Assembly (NCBI GenBank): GCA_030695205.1
Contig: JAUYTN010000033.1
Coordinates: forward strand, 248,001-312,000
From: Burkholderiaceae bacterium
GTDB lineage: Bacteria; Pseudomonadota; Gammaproteobacteria; Burkholderiales; Burkholderiaceae_C
DNA: 64,000 nt
Direction of reading: 5' to 3'
Shown here: positions 27,888 to 35,974 of the stretch, one piece after another
Numbering within the stretch: the stretch's first letter is position 1
How the letters are laid out: every line of letters begins with the position of its first letter
Notes under the pieces: generated by a model
What the model saw: the letters and a program-made list of their open reading frames with translations, nothing else
What the model was told of the DNA's origin: nothing
Databases searched by the model: none
Position numbers and translations under genes: made by a program

Positions 27888-28741
27888 TTGGCCACGATGG
27901 ACTCGAGGCCGTGGCGGCGGGCATTGGCCAGCAATCGGCCGTCTTGCTTCATGGCCGCCAGCGTCCTCTCGACCTGGATGTACCAGCGGTCGTCACCGGG
28001 TGCCATGGCCCAGGCGTAGGGGGTGATGTGGTAGGTGCTGGGCGGCGACACCAGGCGCGCCCAATCGCTGTTGTCGAGCATGCGGCGGCTGAAGGGGTAG
28101 TCGGTCATGAACACATCGGCACGGCCTGAGCGAACCTCTTGCTCACGGGCGGCGGGGGTCTCCACCACCCGCAGCTCGGCCGCTTTGAGCTTGGTTTTCA
28201 TCACAGACTCGTGCAGCGTGCCCTTGGCCACGGCCACCACGGTATCAGGCTGATCGATGTCAGCCCACGAGCGAATGCGCCGGTTGGACTGGGTGGTGAT
28301 GGCGTAGATGTCGCTGGCCAGGTGGGGTTGGGTAAAGCGCAGCTTTTCCTGGCGCTGTGGGGTGATGCCAATGGCAAACATGGCAATGTCGCAGCGGTCG
28401 GCCAGCACGTCGTCAATGAGTTTGGCAAACGAACTGTCCACAAACTCTACCTGCACGCCCAGCACATTGGCCAGCGCCCGGGCGTTGTCCACGTCAATGC
28501 CCATGAGCTGCTGGGTTTTGGGGTTGCGGTAGGTGATGCCGTAGTAGTCGGGCCACACGCACACCCGCAGCGTTTTGGCATGTAGGATGCGCGAGAGTCG
28601 GTCGGCAGGGAGCACCGGGCCGGTTGCCTGTGCGGGCACCTGCACCACCGCCAGCCACGCGGCACACACCAGTGCCGCAGCGGCTCTGCCCCCCACTCTG
28701 CGGGGTGAGCGGGCGGCCACAGGGGTTGAATCAAGCCTCAT
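27884..28741 (-). CDS. Periplasmic solute-binding protein (family 3)
   Basis: A 285-residue extracellular binding protein with a signal peptide (about residues 1-39, ending VPAQA) and the PBPb fold: TLRVCVWPDYYGITYRNPKT, GIDVDNARALANVLGVQVEFV, DIAMFAIGITPQRQEKLRFTQPHLAS. No ABC permease or ATPase is nearby. Its stop overlaps the start of the GGDEF-EAL gene, and a CheX-like gene ends 20 bases upstream. This suggests a ligand receptor feeding the membrane c-di-GMP enzyme rather than transport (inference). Confidence 0.9.
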   Translation of the reverse strand: MRLDSTPVAARSPRRVGGRAAAALVCAAWLAVVQVPAQATGPVLPADRLSRILHAKTLRVCVWPDYYGITYRNPKTQQLMGIDVDNARALANVLGVQVEFVDSSFAKLIDDVLADRCDIAMFAIGITPQRQEKLRFTQPHLASDIYAITTQSNRRIRSWADIDQPDTVVAVAKGTLHESVMKTKLKAAELRVVETPAAREQEVRSGRADVFMTDYPFSRRMLDNSDWARLVSPPSTYHITPYAWAMAPGDDRWYIQVERTLAAMKQDGRLLANARRHGLESIVAK

Positions 28742-28761
28742 CAGCAGCTCCTGGCAAGGTG

Positions 28762-29445
28762 TCACATGCCCAGGGATCGCAGCAGGTCGTCGGTTTCGCT
28801 GGAGGCCGATACCGGGGGCCGTGCGGCGTTTTCCGGGTGGGTTTGGGACATGAGTTCGTCCGGCTCCGGGATGGCCTGGGGCTCGAAGTCGTACAGGCGT
28901 ATGAACTCGGTCTTGTCGATGGCGAGCTCCAGGTAAAAAATGTGATTGCGCCCTGTGTAAAAGGTCACGCGGCGGGACTCGGGTTTGTCTAGGTTGGCAT
29001 CGACACTCAGCACCACCTGTTTGTTCAGCACCAGCATTTTGGGCTGGTTCTGGGTGATGTGGGTCTGCAACTCGCGCCTGACCTTGCTGGAAAAGTCCCC
29101 CAGCACCTGGTTCATGAGTTCGCCCATGACGTTGGCCACCTCGTCCGAGGTGTGGGAGTGCGCCAGCTCCTCCCTGGGCATGCCCATGCTGGTCATGTAG
29201 GACTCGTAAATTTCCATGGCCGCAGCCGCTGAAAAATTGACCACCACCAGGCCCGAGAACCCGCCATCGAACAGCACAAAGCAGCCAATGTCGGGTTTGA
29301 GGCAGGTTTTGGTGATGCGCTGCACCATGCCGGAGTACTGAATCTGGCTGTTGGTGGCCACGGTCAGCACCTTGGTGACCGAGTTGCACAAACTCATCAG
29401 CAGGTCTTCGGTGCCATACACAACGGTGTCGTCAATGATGCTCAT
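28762..29445 (-). CDS. CheX-like (DUF3334-type) protein
   Basis: A 227-residue soluble protein. The core (about 20-175) resembles the CheC/CheX fold; a helix carries SDEVANVMGELMNQVLGDF, which contains the E-x2-N pair used by CheX-type phosphatases to dephosphorylate CheY-like receivers. A disordered C-terminal tail (about 185-220) is Pro/Ser-rich and ends DDLLRSLGM. Whether it has phosphatase activity is unknown. It sits between two HD-GYP genes and the SBP/GGDEF-EAL pair, all on the same strand. Confidence 0.75.
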   Translation of the reverse strand: MSIIDDTVVYGTEDLLMSLCNSVTKVLTVATNSQIQYSGMVQRITKTCLKPDIGCFVLFDGGFSGLVVVNFSAAAAMEIYESYMTSMGMPREELAHSHTSDEVANVMGELMNQVLGDFSSKVRRELQTHITQNQPKMLVLNKQVVLSVDANLDKPESRRVTFYTGRNHIFYLELAIDKTEFIRLYDFEPQAIPEPDELMSQTHPENAARPPVSASSETDDLLRSLGM

Positions 29446-29522
29446 GGTGACTCAAGTATCTGTGGGTAGAAGAACCGGAAGTGGACCACACTGGCGGCGT
29501 GACCACTCCAGGGGGAAATGGC

Positions 29523-30842
29523 TCAGCGGCTGCCCGATTCGACCGAGAAGAAATACGACAAGCGCTGCTGCGGGTTGAGCCAGGCAAACACATCGGGCGG
29601 CAGCGTGGAAGGCCGAATGGCCTCAGTGATTTTGAGATCGGTCTCGTTGTGCAACTCCACCGTGGGCGCATCGGCCTTGTTGACATCTGGGCTATACACC
29701 AGCACCTGGGGGCGCAGGCTGTCGGGGCCGGGGGCTACCACCAGCGCCAGCGAGCCATCGGACAACTGCACCACCGTGCCCGGTGGATACACACCGAGCA
29801 ATTTGATGAGCGCGCTCAGGATTGCGGTATCGAGCTGTTTGCCTTCAAGGCGGAACATGCGCGCGAGCGCTTCGGCGGGCATGAGGGGGATGGCATCGGC
29901 GGCTTCGGGCGTGCACAGGTTGTCGTAGCGGTTGACCACAGCCAGTATGCGCGCAGCCTTGGACGAGGTCTGGTGGCTGCGCGGCCAACCTGAGCCATCC
30001 ACCGCCTCGTGGTGGTCTGCCACGATGCTGAGGGCCTCTTTGCTGAAAACCCCCGATTGCGACGCCAGTTGCACACTGAACATGACATGCTGGCGAAAAA
30101 AATCTTCCTCGTGTTTTTTGCGCTGGTTGGTTTTGAGTATCTGCGGCGGCACCTGAACCTTGCCCGCGTCGTGGGCCAAGGCACCCAGGGCCAGGTCGGC
30201 CAACTCGCGCTCGCTCAGTCCCACCTTTTTGCCCACCAGCATGCACAGCGTCAACACGTTGAGGGCATGAAACTGTGGCCCCTGCTCTTTTTTGTCGCCC
30301 AACAGGTGCAGCAGGATGTTTTGCCCCTGGCTGATGGCTGCCGCCGTCTCCCGGGACAGGGCAGACAACATCTCCCCTGCGGACTTGGGTGAGCGGTTGA
30401 GCGTCAGCAAGGCGTCTTTGGTGGAACGGGCGGCCTGCTCCCAGGCTCGGTCGGCACGGGTGGCCGAGTCTTTCTGCCGCTGCTGGCGGGCTTTTTTGTC
30501 GGCCTCCATGGCCTTGACTTCTTTCGCCAGCGCCAGTGCGGCTTCGTCGGCCTGCGCTCGGGCCACGTCGTCCGCACTGGGCGGATCTTCTGGCACCGGC
30601 GCGGGGGTGGCGCTGCTTTTGTCGGGGTGGTAATACAGCTTGCCCTGGGTCACCAAGGACTGGATCACCGCCACGTCTTTGGCTGTCTTGACCAGGAAGC
30701 GGTTGGCAATGAACGGGTGCTCGTCCCAAGGCATGTCCAGCCACACATACAGGCCCACCACCAGCTGGGACGGTTCAATGGGGACGGGTTGGCCGGGTTT
30801 GTTCCACATGGGGTTGGCGGTCTGGGTGCTTGGGGCGGTCAA
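29523..30842 (-). CDS. HD-GYP phosphodiesterase paralogue 1 (GWP variant)
   Basis: A 439-residue protein: N-terminal DUF3391-like module (about 20-75; PSQLVVGLYVWLDMPWDEHPF), charged coiled-coil linker, then HD-GYP domain (about 185-330) with FHALNV, ALAHDAGK, the FRQHVMFS histidine and HHEAVDGSGWP. Metal-binding His/Asp residues look complete, but the GYP signature reads GWP. HD-GYP enzymes hydrolyse c-di-GMP to pGpG or GMP. It is a tandem paralogue of the next gene upstream. Confidence 0.9.
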   Translation of the reverse strand: MTAPSTQTANPMWNKPGQPVPIEPSQLVVGLYVWLDMPWDEHPFIANRFLVKTAKDVAVIQSLVTQGKLYYHPDKSSATPAPVPEDPPSADDVARAQADEAALALAKEVKAMEADKKARQQRQKDSATRADRAWEQAARSTKDALLTLNRSPKSAGEMLSALSRETAAAISQGQNILLHLLGDKKEQGPQFHALNVLTLCMLVGKKVGLSERELADLALGALAHDAGKVQVPPQILKTNQRKKHEEDFFRQHVMFSVQLASQSGVFSKEALSIVADHHEAVDGSGWPRSHQTSSKAARILAVVNRYDNLCTPEAADAIPLMPAEALARMFRLEGKQLDTAILSALIKLLGVYPPGTVVQLSDGSLALVVAPGPDSLRPQVLVYSPDVNKADAPTVELHNETDLKITEAIRPSTLPPDVFAWLNPQQRLSYFFSVESGSR

Positions 30843-30920
30843 TCTGAAAACAGGGTCAGCTTACACCGTGTGCCGCTGCCCTGGTACCTCACAGGCCCGG
30901 CAAGCCGGTGTGTCAGCGTT

Positions 30921-32198
30921 TCAGGCCAGGCCCTCCACCGAAAAGAAACAGGCCAGGCGTTTTTGGGGGTTCAGCCACTGGAGTACACAGGGCGCAAGAT
31001 CGGCGGGCCGGATGGCATCGACCACGTCGAGGCCGTCTTCGTTGCCCAGGTCAAGCATGGGCGCGTCATCGTCGGACACCCCTGGGCTGTACAACAGCAC
31101 CCGGGGCCGGTAGATGTCCGCCCCTGGCGAGACCACCAGCGCCAGCGATCCGTCGCTGAGCCGCACCACGGTACCGGGCGGGTACACCCCGAGCAGGTGG
31201 ATCAGAACAGCCAGCAGGTGGGGGTCGTGGCGGCTGCCCTCCTGGCGCAGCATGTGGGCCAGCGCCTCCGAGGGCATCAGCGGAGCCAGCATGGGGGACT
31301 CGGGCGCGCACAACCGGTCGTAGCGGTTGACCATGATGAGTATCGCGGCCGACGGGCTGAGGGTGGTGATGCCGCGCGGGAAACCAGAACCATCGGCTGC
31401 CTCGTGGTGCTGCTCAATGAGGGCGGTGGCGTGTGGACCAAACGCCCCGGACTCGCGCGCCAGCTGCACGCTGTGGCGCACATGCAGGCGGTAGTGGTCT
31501 TCTTCGTGTTTTTTGCGGTGACCGTTGCGCAAAATCGGCAGCGGAATCTCGGCCTTGCCGGCGTCGTGTGCGACCGCGGCCATGGCCAGGTCAGTCAGCT
31601 CGGTTTGGTTCAGGCCGGCCTTTTTGCCCACCAGCATGCACAGCGTCATGACGTTGAGCGCGTGGAACTGGGGGCCGTGGTCGTCCTTGGGACCGAGCAG
31701 GTGCAACAGCGCGTCCGGGCCCTGGCTGATGGTAGCGGCCGTTTCGCGCGACAGTTGCGCCAATTGCTTGCCCGCCATGCGGGGCGAGCGGGCCAGCATG
31801 GCCAAGGCCTCGCGGGTGGCACTGGCCGCACTGTCCCAGGCGCGGTCGGCGCGGGCAGCGGCGTCTTTGACGCGGCGAATTTTTTCCCGCCGTGCGTCGG
31901 CCAGCCGCTGGCGCTCGGCCGCCAGCGCATCGGGCGACACCACTGGCAGTGGCTCTCCTGCCGCCTTGCCATCGACTGGGACCAGTGGCAGCGGCTGCAC
32001 CGTGCTGCGGGAAGGCAGGTAGTAGAGGTGGCCTTGCAGAGGGAGCGAGCGCAGCAGCGACACGTCGTGCGCATTCTTGATGAGCACCCGGTTGGTCAGG
32101 AAGGGGTGGTCCATCCACTTCATGTCCAACCACACGCACAGGCCCGGCACCAGCTGCGACAGCTCCAGTGGAAGGGCTTCAGGATCGGTAGCGGCCAT
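30921..32198 (-). CDS. HD-GYP phosphodiesterase paralogue 2 (GFP variant)
   Basis: A 425-residue homologue of the downstream gene with the same layout: DUF3391-like module (LSQLVPGLCVWLDMKWMDHPF), linker, and HD-GYP core with FHALNVMTLCMLVGKK, AVAHDAGK and HHEAADGSGFP. The signature is GFP instead of GYP. It starts 9 bases after the hydrolase gene. The two copies have diverged clearly, so the duplication is not recent. Confidence 0.9.
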   Translation of the reverse strand: MAATDPEALPLELSQLVPGLCVWLDMKWMDHPFLTNRVLIKNAHDVSLLRSLPLQGHLYYLPSRSTVQPLPLVPVDGKAAGEPLPVVSPDALAAERQRLADARREKIRRVKDAAARADRAWDSAASATREALAMLARSPRMAGKQLAQLSRETAATISQGPDALLHLLGPKDDHGPQFHALNVMTLCMLVGKKAGLNQTELTDLAMAAVAHDAGKAEIPLPILRNGHRKKHEEDHYRLHVRHSVQLARESGAFGPHATALIEQHHEAADGSGFPRGITTLSPSAAILIMVNRYDRLCAPESPMLAPLMPSEALAHMLRQEGSRHDPHLLAVLIHLLGVYPPGTVVRLSDGSLALVVSPGADIYRPRVLLYSPGVSDDDAPMLDLGNEDGLDVVDAIRPADLAPCVLQWLNPQKRLACFFSVEGLA

Positions 32199-32207
32199 GG
32201 CGCAGAG

Positions 32208-33125
32208 TCAGGGTCGGGGCAGGGACAGCCAGTGGTCTTGTAGCGCCCAGGCAGTGGTTTCGGGCAATTCTTCGGGAATAAAGTGGCCAGCGGGCAGCAG
32301 CTCACCCACCACCCGAGCCGCGCATTGTGCCCGCCACAGCGCCACGGGGTCGAACAGCCGCTGCACCACGCCGCGCGCGCCCCACAGCACCAGTGTGTCG
32401 CAGGCTATGCGTTGGCCGACAGCCCGGTTGGCGCGGTCGTGGTCCAGATCGACTCCGGCACTGGCGCGGTAGTCTTCGCAGGCACTGTGGATGGCCGCCG
32501 GACGACAAAAACACCGCTCGTACTCGGCCAGGGCCTCGGGCTCGATGTGGGCCATGCCCCCGGTGCCCCAGCCACCAAGTTTGGCGTGCAGGTAGGCCAG
32601 GGCATTGCCTTCAATCATGGTTTCGGGCAGCGGCGCAAGTTGTATGAGGTGGAACCAGTGGTAGTACGCCCGGGCAAAGTCCATGTCGGTACGGGCGTAC
32701 ATGTCCAGGGTGGGGGCGATGTCAATGACGCACAGCCCCATCACCCGATCCGGATGGTCCAGCGCCAGGCGGTGCGCCACCCGCCCGCCCCGGTCGTGGC
32801 CGCACAGGTAAAAGCGCTGTACGCCGAGTTGCTCGCACACCCCCACCACGTCTGCGGCCATGGCGCGCTTGCTGTGGGTGCTGTGATCGACAGCATGTGC
32901 GATGCCGGGCTTGAGGGCCGAATCGCCATAACCCCGCAGGTCTGGCATGACGATGTGAAACTGCTCTTTGAGGGTTTGCGCCACGCGGTGCCACATGGCG
33001 TGCGTTTGCGGAAAGCCGTGCAACAGCACCAGCGCGGGGCCATCGGGGTTGCCACCCACGCGGGCCACGGCGGTGGAATGGGGCAGGTCGAAGTGCCGCC
33101 GGGTAAAGCCATGCATCCAGTTCAT
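32208..33125 (-). CDS. Alpha/beta hydrolase of the haloacetate (fluoroacetate) dehalogenase type
   Basis: A 305-residue hydrolase. The full catalytic set of fluoroacetate dehalogenases is present: nucleophile Asp111 with Arg112 and Arg115 (CGHDRGGRVAH), Asp135 (VIDIAPT), halide-pocket His156-Trp157 (YHWFHL), Tyr219 (CEDYRA) and general-base His281 (AGHFIPEE). In FAc-DEX the same residues cleave the C-F or C-Cl bond of haloacetates; epoxide hydrolase is the main alternative. The start at 33125 overlaps the LysR stop (ATGA). A LysR regulator upstream and HD-GYP genes downstream share the strand. Confidence 0.82.
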   Translation of the reverse strand: MNWMHGFTRRHFDLPHSTAVARVGGNPDGPALVLLHGFPQTHAMWHRVAQTLKEQFHIVMPDLRGYGDSALKPGIAHAVDHSTHSKRAMAADVVGVCEQLGVQRFYLCGHDRGGRVAHRLALDHPDRVMGLCVIDIAPTLDMYARTDMDFARAYYHWFHLIQLAPLPETMIEGNALAYLHAKLGGWGTGGMAHIEPEALAEYERCFCRPAAIHSACEDYRASAGVDLDHDRANRAVGQRIACDTLVLWGARGVVQRLFDPVALWRAQCAARVVGELLPAGHFIPEELPETTAWALQDHWLSLPRP

Positions 33126-34069
33126 GGTGTGTCCTTGGTGGGCCGAGAGGGCATCGGTGCCATTGTGGCAGTGGGTGAGGAAGCGGCCAGCGCCTGTGGC
33201 ACGGCGTGCGCCAGAAAGTCGTACACCGCACGGATGCGGGCGCTGGTACGCACCTCGCGGTGCACAGTCAGCCACACGGGCAGGCTGGGCAGGGCCAGGC
33301 CGGGCAGCACGCGCACCACGTCGGGGTGGCGGTGCAGCATGTAGTCACCCACAAAACCTACGCCCAGCCCAGCACGTATGGCCTGCCAATAGGCAATCAG
33401 ATCGTCGGTGCGCAGCGCGAAATGCGTTGGCGCAATGGGGCATCCCATGGCGGCAAAGCCTTTGATGATTTCATCGTTCTGGTCGTACCCAACCAGGCTG
33501 TGTTGCAGCAAATCGGTGAGCGCCAGCGGCTCGCCATGCTGCGCCAGGTAGCGTCGGCTGGCGCAGGCTGACACACCCATGCTGGCTATCTGTTTGGCCA
33601 CCAGGCTCGATTGGTCGGGCCGCACCATGCGTACCGCGATGTCGGCCTCGCGCTCAAGCAGGTTGCTGACGGCGTTGCTCACCACCAGCACCACCTGCAA
33701 GGTGGGCAGTGCCTGGCGCATGGCTGCCAGCACGGGGGGCAGTACGTGGCAGGCCACCGGTTGGCTGGCAGTGATGCGCACGGTGCCTGCCAACTCGTCA
33801 TTGGCGCTGTGCAACTGCTGATTCAGCGACAGCGCGGCAGCGGCCATTTGCCGCACGGGGCCCGCCAGGGTCAACGCCAGTTCGGTGGGCTTGAGGCCCC
33901 TGCCTGTGCGCTCGAACAGCACCGCACCCAGTTGCTTTTCCAGTTCGGCGATCTGCCTGCCCACTGTGGGCTGGCTGGTACCCAGCTGACGCGCCGCACC
34001 CAGCAGACTGCCGCGATCCAGCGCGACCAGAAAGGTTTGCACCAACCGCCAGTCAAACGTGTGGTTCAT
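33122..34069 (-). CDS. LysR-family transcriptional regulator
   Basis: A 315-residue LysR protein: HTH in residues 7-65 (VALDRGSLLGAARQLGTSQPTVGRQIAELE) and effector domain from about 95. The Arg/Pro/Thr-rich C-terminus overlaps the hydrolase start by 4 bases. It is divergent from an Acg-like oxidoreductase across a 133-base gap holding a strong inverted repeat. Target candidates are the hydrolase downstream and the divergent gene. Confidence 0.92.
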   Translation of the reverse strand: MNHTFDWRLVQTFLVALDRGSLLGAARQLGTSQPTVGRQIAELEKQLGAVLFERTGRGLKPTELALTLAGPVRQMAAAALSLNQQLHSANDELAGTVRITASQPVACHVLPPVLAAMRQALPTLQVVLVVSNAVSNLLEREADIAVRMVRPDQSSLVAKQIASMGVSACASRRYLAQHGEPLALTDLLQHSLVGYDQNDEIIKGFAAMGCPIAPTHFALRTDDLIAYWQAIRAGLGVGFVGDYMLHRHPDVVRVLPGLALPSLPVWLTVHREVRTSARIRAVYDFLAHAVPQALAASSPTATMAPMPSRPTKDTP

Positions 34070-34115
34070 GGCTCTGGATATTCAAAAATGAAACTCTGGT
34101 GTGCTGCGCTAGCCA

Positions 34116-34145
34116 ATTGTGAATTATCGGGATCGTTTTCACAAT
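34116..34145. promoter_or_regulatory. Inverted repeat in the LysR/Acg divergent gap, candidate operator
   Basis: Perfect 8-bp arms attgtgaa (34116-34123) and ttcacaat (34138-34145) separated by 14 bases, in the middle of the gap between divergent genes. The spacing of about two helical turns between half-site centres suits a dimeric regulator such as LysR. Confidence 0.5.
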
Positions 34146-34202
34146 CCAAGCCATGGGTTCGGCGTGGGGCTGAACACACAAGCCACACACAAGGCGTGAA
34201 CC

Positions 34203-35375
34203 ATGGACCGTCGTCTTTTCATCCGTTTGTTGGGCGGGGGTGTCGTCACCGCCGCCACCGCTGGCACCTTGTCAGGGTGCTCGTCCGATTTGCCTGCTGC
34301 GGCATTGGCCGCGTGGAGCGGCCCCGGCCAGCCCCCTGCACCCGGCACCGACCCGCGCCACTGGCTGCTGGCCCATGCCATCCTGGCGCCGCATTCACAC
34401 AACCTGCAGTCGTGGCTGGTGGATTTGCGCGAGCCAGACCGCATCACCCTGTACTGCGACCGTTCGCGCCTGCTGCCCGAGACCGATCCGTTCTCCAGGC
34501 AGATGATGATGAGCCAAGGCACCTTCCTGGAGTTGCTGGACCTGGCCGCCCGCCAGTTGGGCCTGCGCGCAGACATGCAACTGTTCCCGCAAGGTGAGTT
34601 TGGCCCGGCGCACATTGACCAACGCCCCACCGCGCTCATCAAGCTCTCGCCCGATGCCAGCATCCGCCCTGACCCACTGTTCCAGCAGGTGTTCAAACGC
34701 CGCACCAACCGCGAAGCCTACGAGGCCAGAGAGCCCGCTGCCGCTGCATTGGCTGCCATAACCGCCAGTGCAGCGGCACCGAACATGGTCACCGGTTTTG
34801 TGGGCAGCGCCCAAGCCGCGCTGCGCGACCAGCACCGCCAGATTGCGATGGACGCCTGGCGCATCGAGCTGGAAACGCCACGCACCGTCCTGGAGTCCTT
34901 CCACTACCTGCGCATTGGTCCGTCAGAAATTGCCGAGCACCGCGACGGCATTTCACTCAACAAACCCTTCGTGCGTGCCGTGACCGCGCTGGGGCTGTTC
35001 GACCGCACCCAGGCACCCGGACCGGGCGACAGCAACATTGCCGCGCAGATCAAAGACTTCAACACCAAGCTGGCGACCACACCCGCGTTTTTCTGGCTGA
35101 CGACACAGGGCAACAGCCGCAGTGCACAGGTGCTGTCAGGTCGGGCCTATGCCCGCGCCCAACTGGCGGCCACGGCCCATGGCCTGAGCATGCACCCCTT
35201 GCAACAGGCCTTGCAGGAGTACCCCGAGCAGGCCCAGCCTTATGCGGCCATCCACCAACTGTTGGATGCCCCGGTGGCCACGCACACCGTGCAGATGTGG
35301 GCCAGGCTGGGCTATGCGCCGCCGGTCGGGCCAGCGCCCCGGCGGGGGGTGGAGGCGCACTTGGTCAAGGGGTGA
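34203..35375 (+). CDS. Acg-family nitroreductase-like protein with Tat/lipoprotein leader
   Basis: A 390-residue protein. The leader MDRRLFIRLLGGGVV carries twin arginines, and LSGCSS is a lipobox-like site near residue 25. The body matches the Acg-type FMN-binding nitroreductase fold (LAHAILAPHSHNLQSWLVDL, RRTNREAYEAREP, LSGRAYARAQLAATAHGLSMHPL). Mycobacterial Acg sequesters FMN; activity here is unknown. An AAGG motif precedes the ATG. Divergent from the LysR gene. Confidence 0.82.
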   Translation: MDRRLFIRLLGGGVVTAATAGTLSGCSSDLPAAALAAWSGPGQPPAPGTDPRHWLLAHAILAPHSHNLQSWLVDLREPDRITLYCDRSRLLPETDPFSRQMMMSQGTFLELLDLAARQLGLRADMQLFPQGEFGPAHIDQRPTALIKLSPDASIRPDPLFQQVFKRRTNREAYEAREPAAAALAAITASAAAPNMVTGFVGSAQAALRDQHRQIAMDAWRIELETPRTVLESFHYLRIGPSEIAEHRDGISLNKPFVRAVTALGLFDRTQAPGPGDSNIAAQIKDFNTKLATTPAFFWLTTQGNSRSAQVLSGRAYARAQLAATAHGLSMHPLQQALQEYPEQAQPYAAIHQLLDAPVATHTVQMWARLGYAPPVGPAPRRGVEAHLVKG

Positions 35376-35468
35376 GGGGCCGTGCCATTCCCTGGCAGGG
35401 CGTTGGTTGACCTAGCTGGCAGGCCGCGACCCAGACGGCCCGGCAGCCTGCGCACCCGTTGGACGGGC

Positions 35469-35960
35469 TCAGGCCGACACCAGGCTGACCAGCCGCGCCA
35501 GCGCGTGGTTCACGGTGGCTGTGCGCACGGCCGCCCGGTCACCGGGGAAATGGCAGCATTCGGTGGTGATGTGCCCGCCCACGCTCCAGCCCAGCCACAC
35601 CGTGCCCACGGGCTTTTCTGCGCTGCCGCCGGTGGGGCCGGCCACGCCGGTCACGGCCACCGCCACCTGTGCGCGCGAATGCGCCACCGCCCCCGCTGCC
35701 ATGGCGCGCACCACGGACTCGCTGACGGCGCCATGTTGAGCAATCAGTTCGGCGGGCACGCCCAGCAGCTCTGTTTTGGCGGCGTTGCTGTAGGTCACGA
35801 ACCCGCGCTCGAACCAGGCGCTGGAGCCCGCCAGGTCGGTGCATGCAGCGGCGATCAGGCCACCAGTACAACTCTCTGCGGTGGCCATGAACCACTTTTT
35901 ATCAACCAAAAACGTGCTTAGCGCTTGTATTTGTTGAATAGTTTGCTCTTCTATTTTCAT
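35469..35960 (-). CDS. CinA C-terminal domain protein / NMN amidohydrolase (PncC type)
   Basis: A 163-residue CinA-C protein with the core ATAESCTGGLIAAACTDLAGSS, GFVTYSNAAKTELLGV and VAVTGVAGPTGGSAEKPVGTVW. Members deamidate nicotinamide mononucleotide and recycle the pyridine nucleotide. The full CinA with the MoCF domain is not present. The N-terminal 20 residues (EEQTIQQIQALSTFLVDKKW) are encoded by an AT-rich mini-element. The gene starts 14 bases after pgpA. Confidence 0.92.
   Translation of the reverse strand: MKIEEQTIQQIQALSTFLVDKKWFMATAESCTGGLIAAACTDLAGSSAWFERGFVTYSNAAKTELLGVPAELIAQHGAVSESVVRAMAAGAVAHSRAQVAVAVTGVAGPTGGSAEKPVGTVWLGWSVGGHITTECCHFPGDRAAVRTATVNHALARLVSLVSA
35898..35951 (-). 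repeat. AT-rich mini-element, copy in cinA (core 35913-35943)
   Basis: On the minus strand: gaagagca, aactattcaacaaata (16 nt), caagcgc, taagcacg, then tttttggttgata. It is in frame and supplies the N-terminal helix of the CinA-C protein. The right half matches the 18041 copy. Confidence 0.7.
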
Positions 35961-35974
35961 ACCCCCAAACCACC

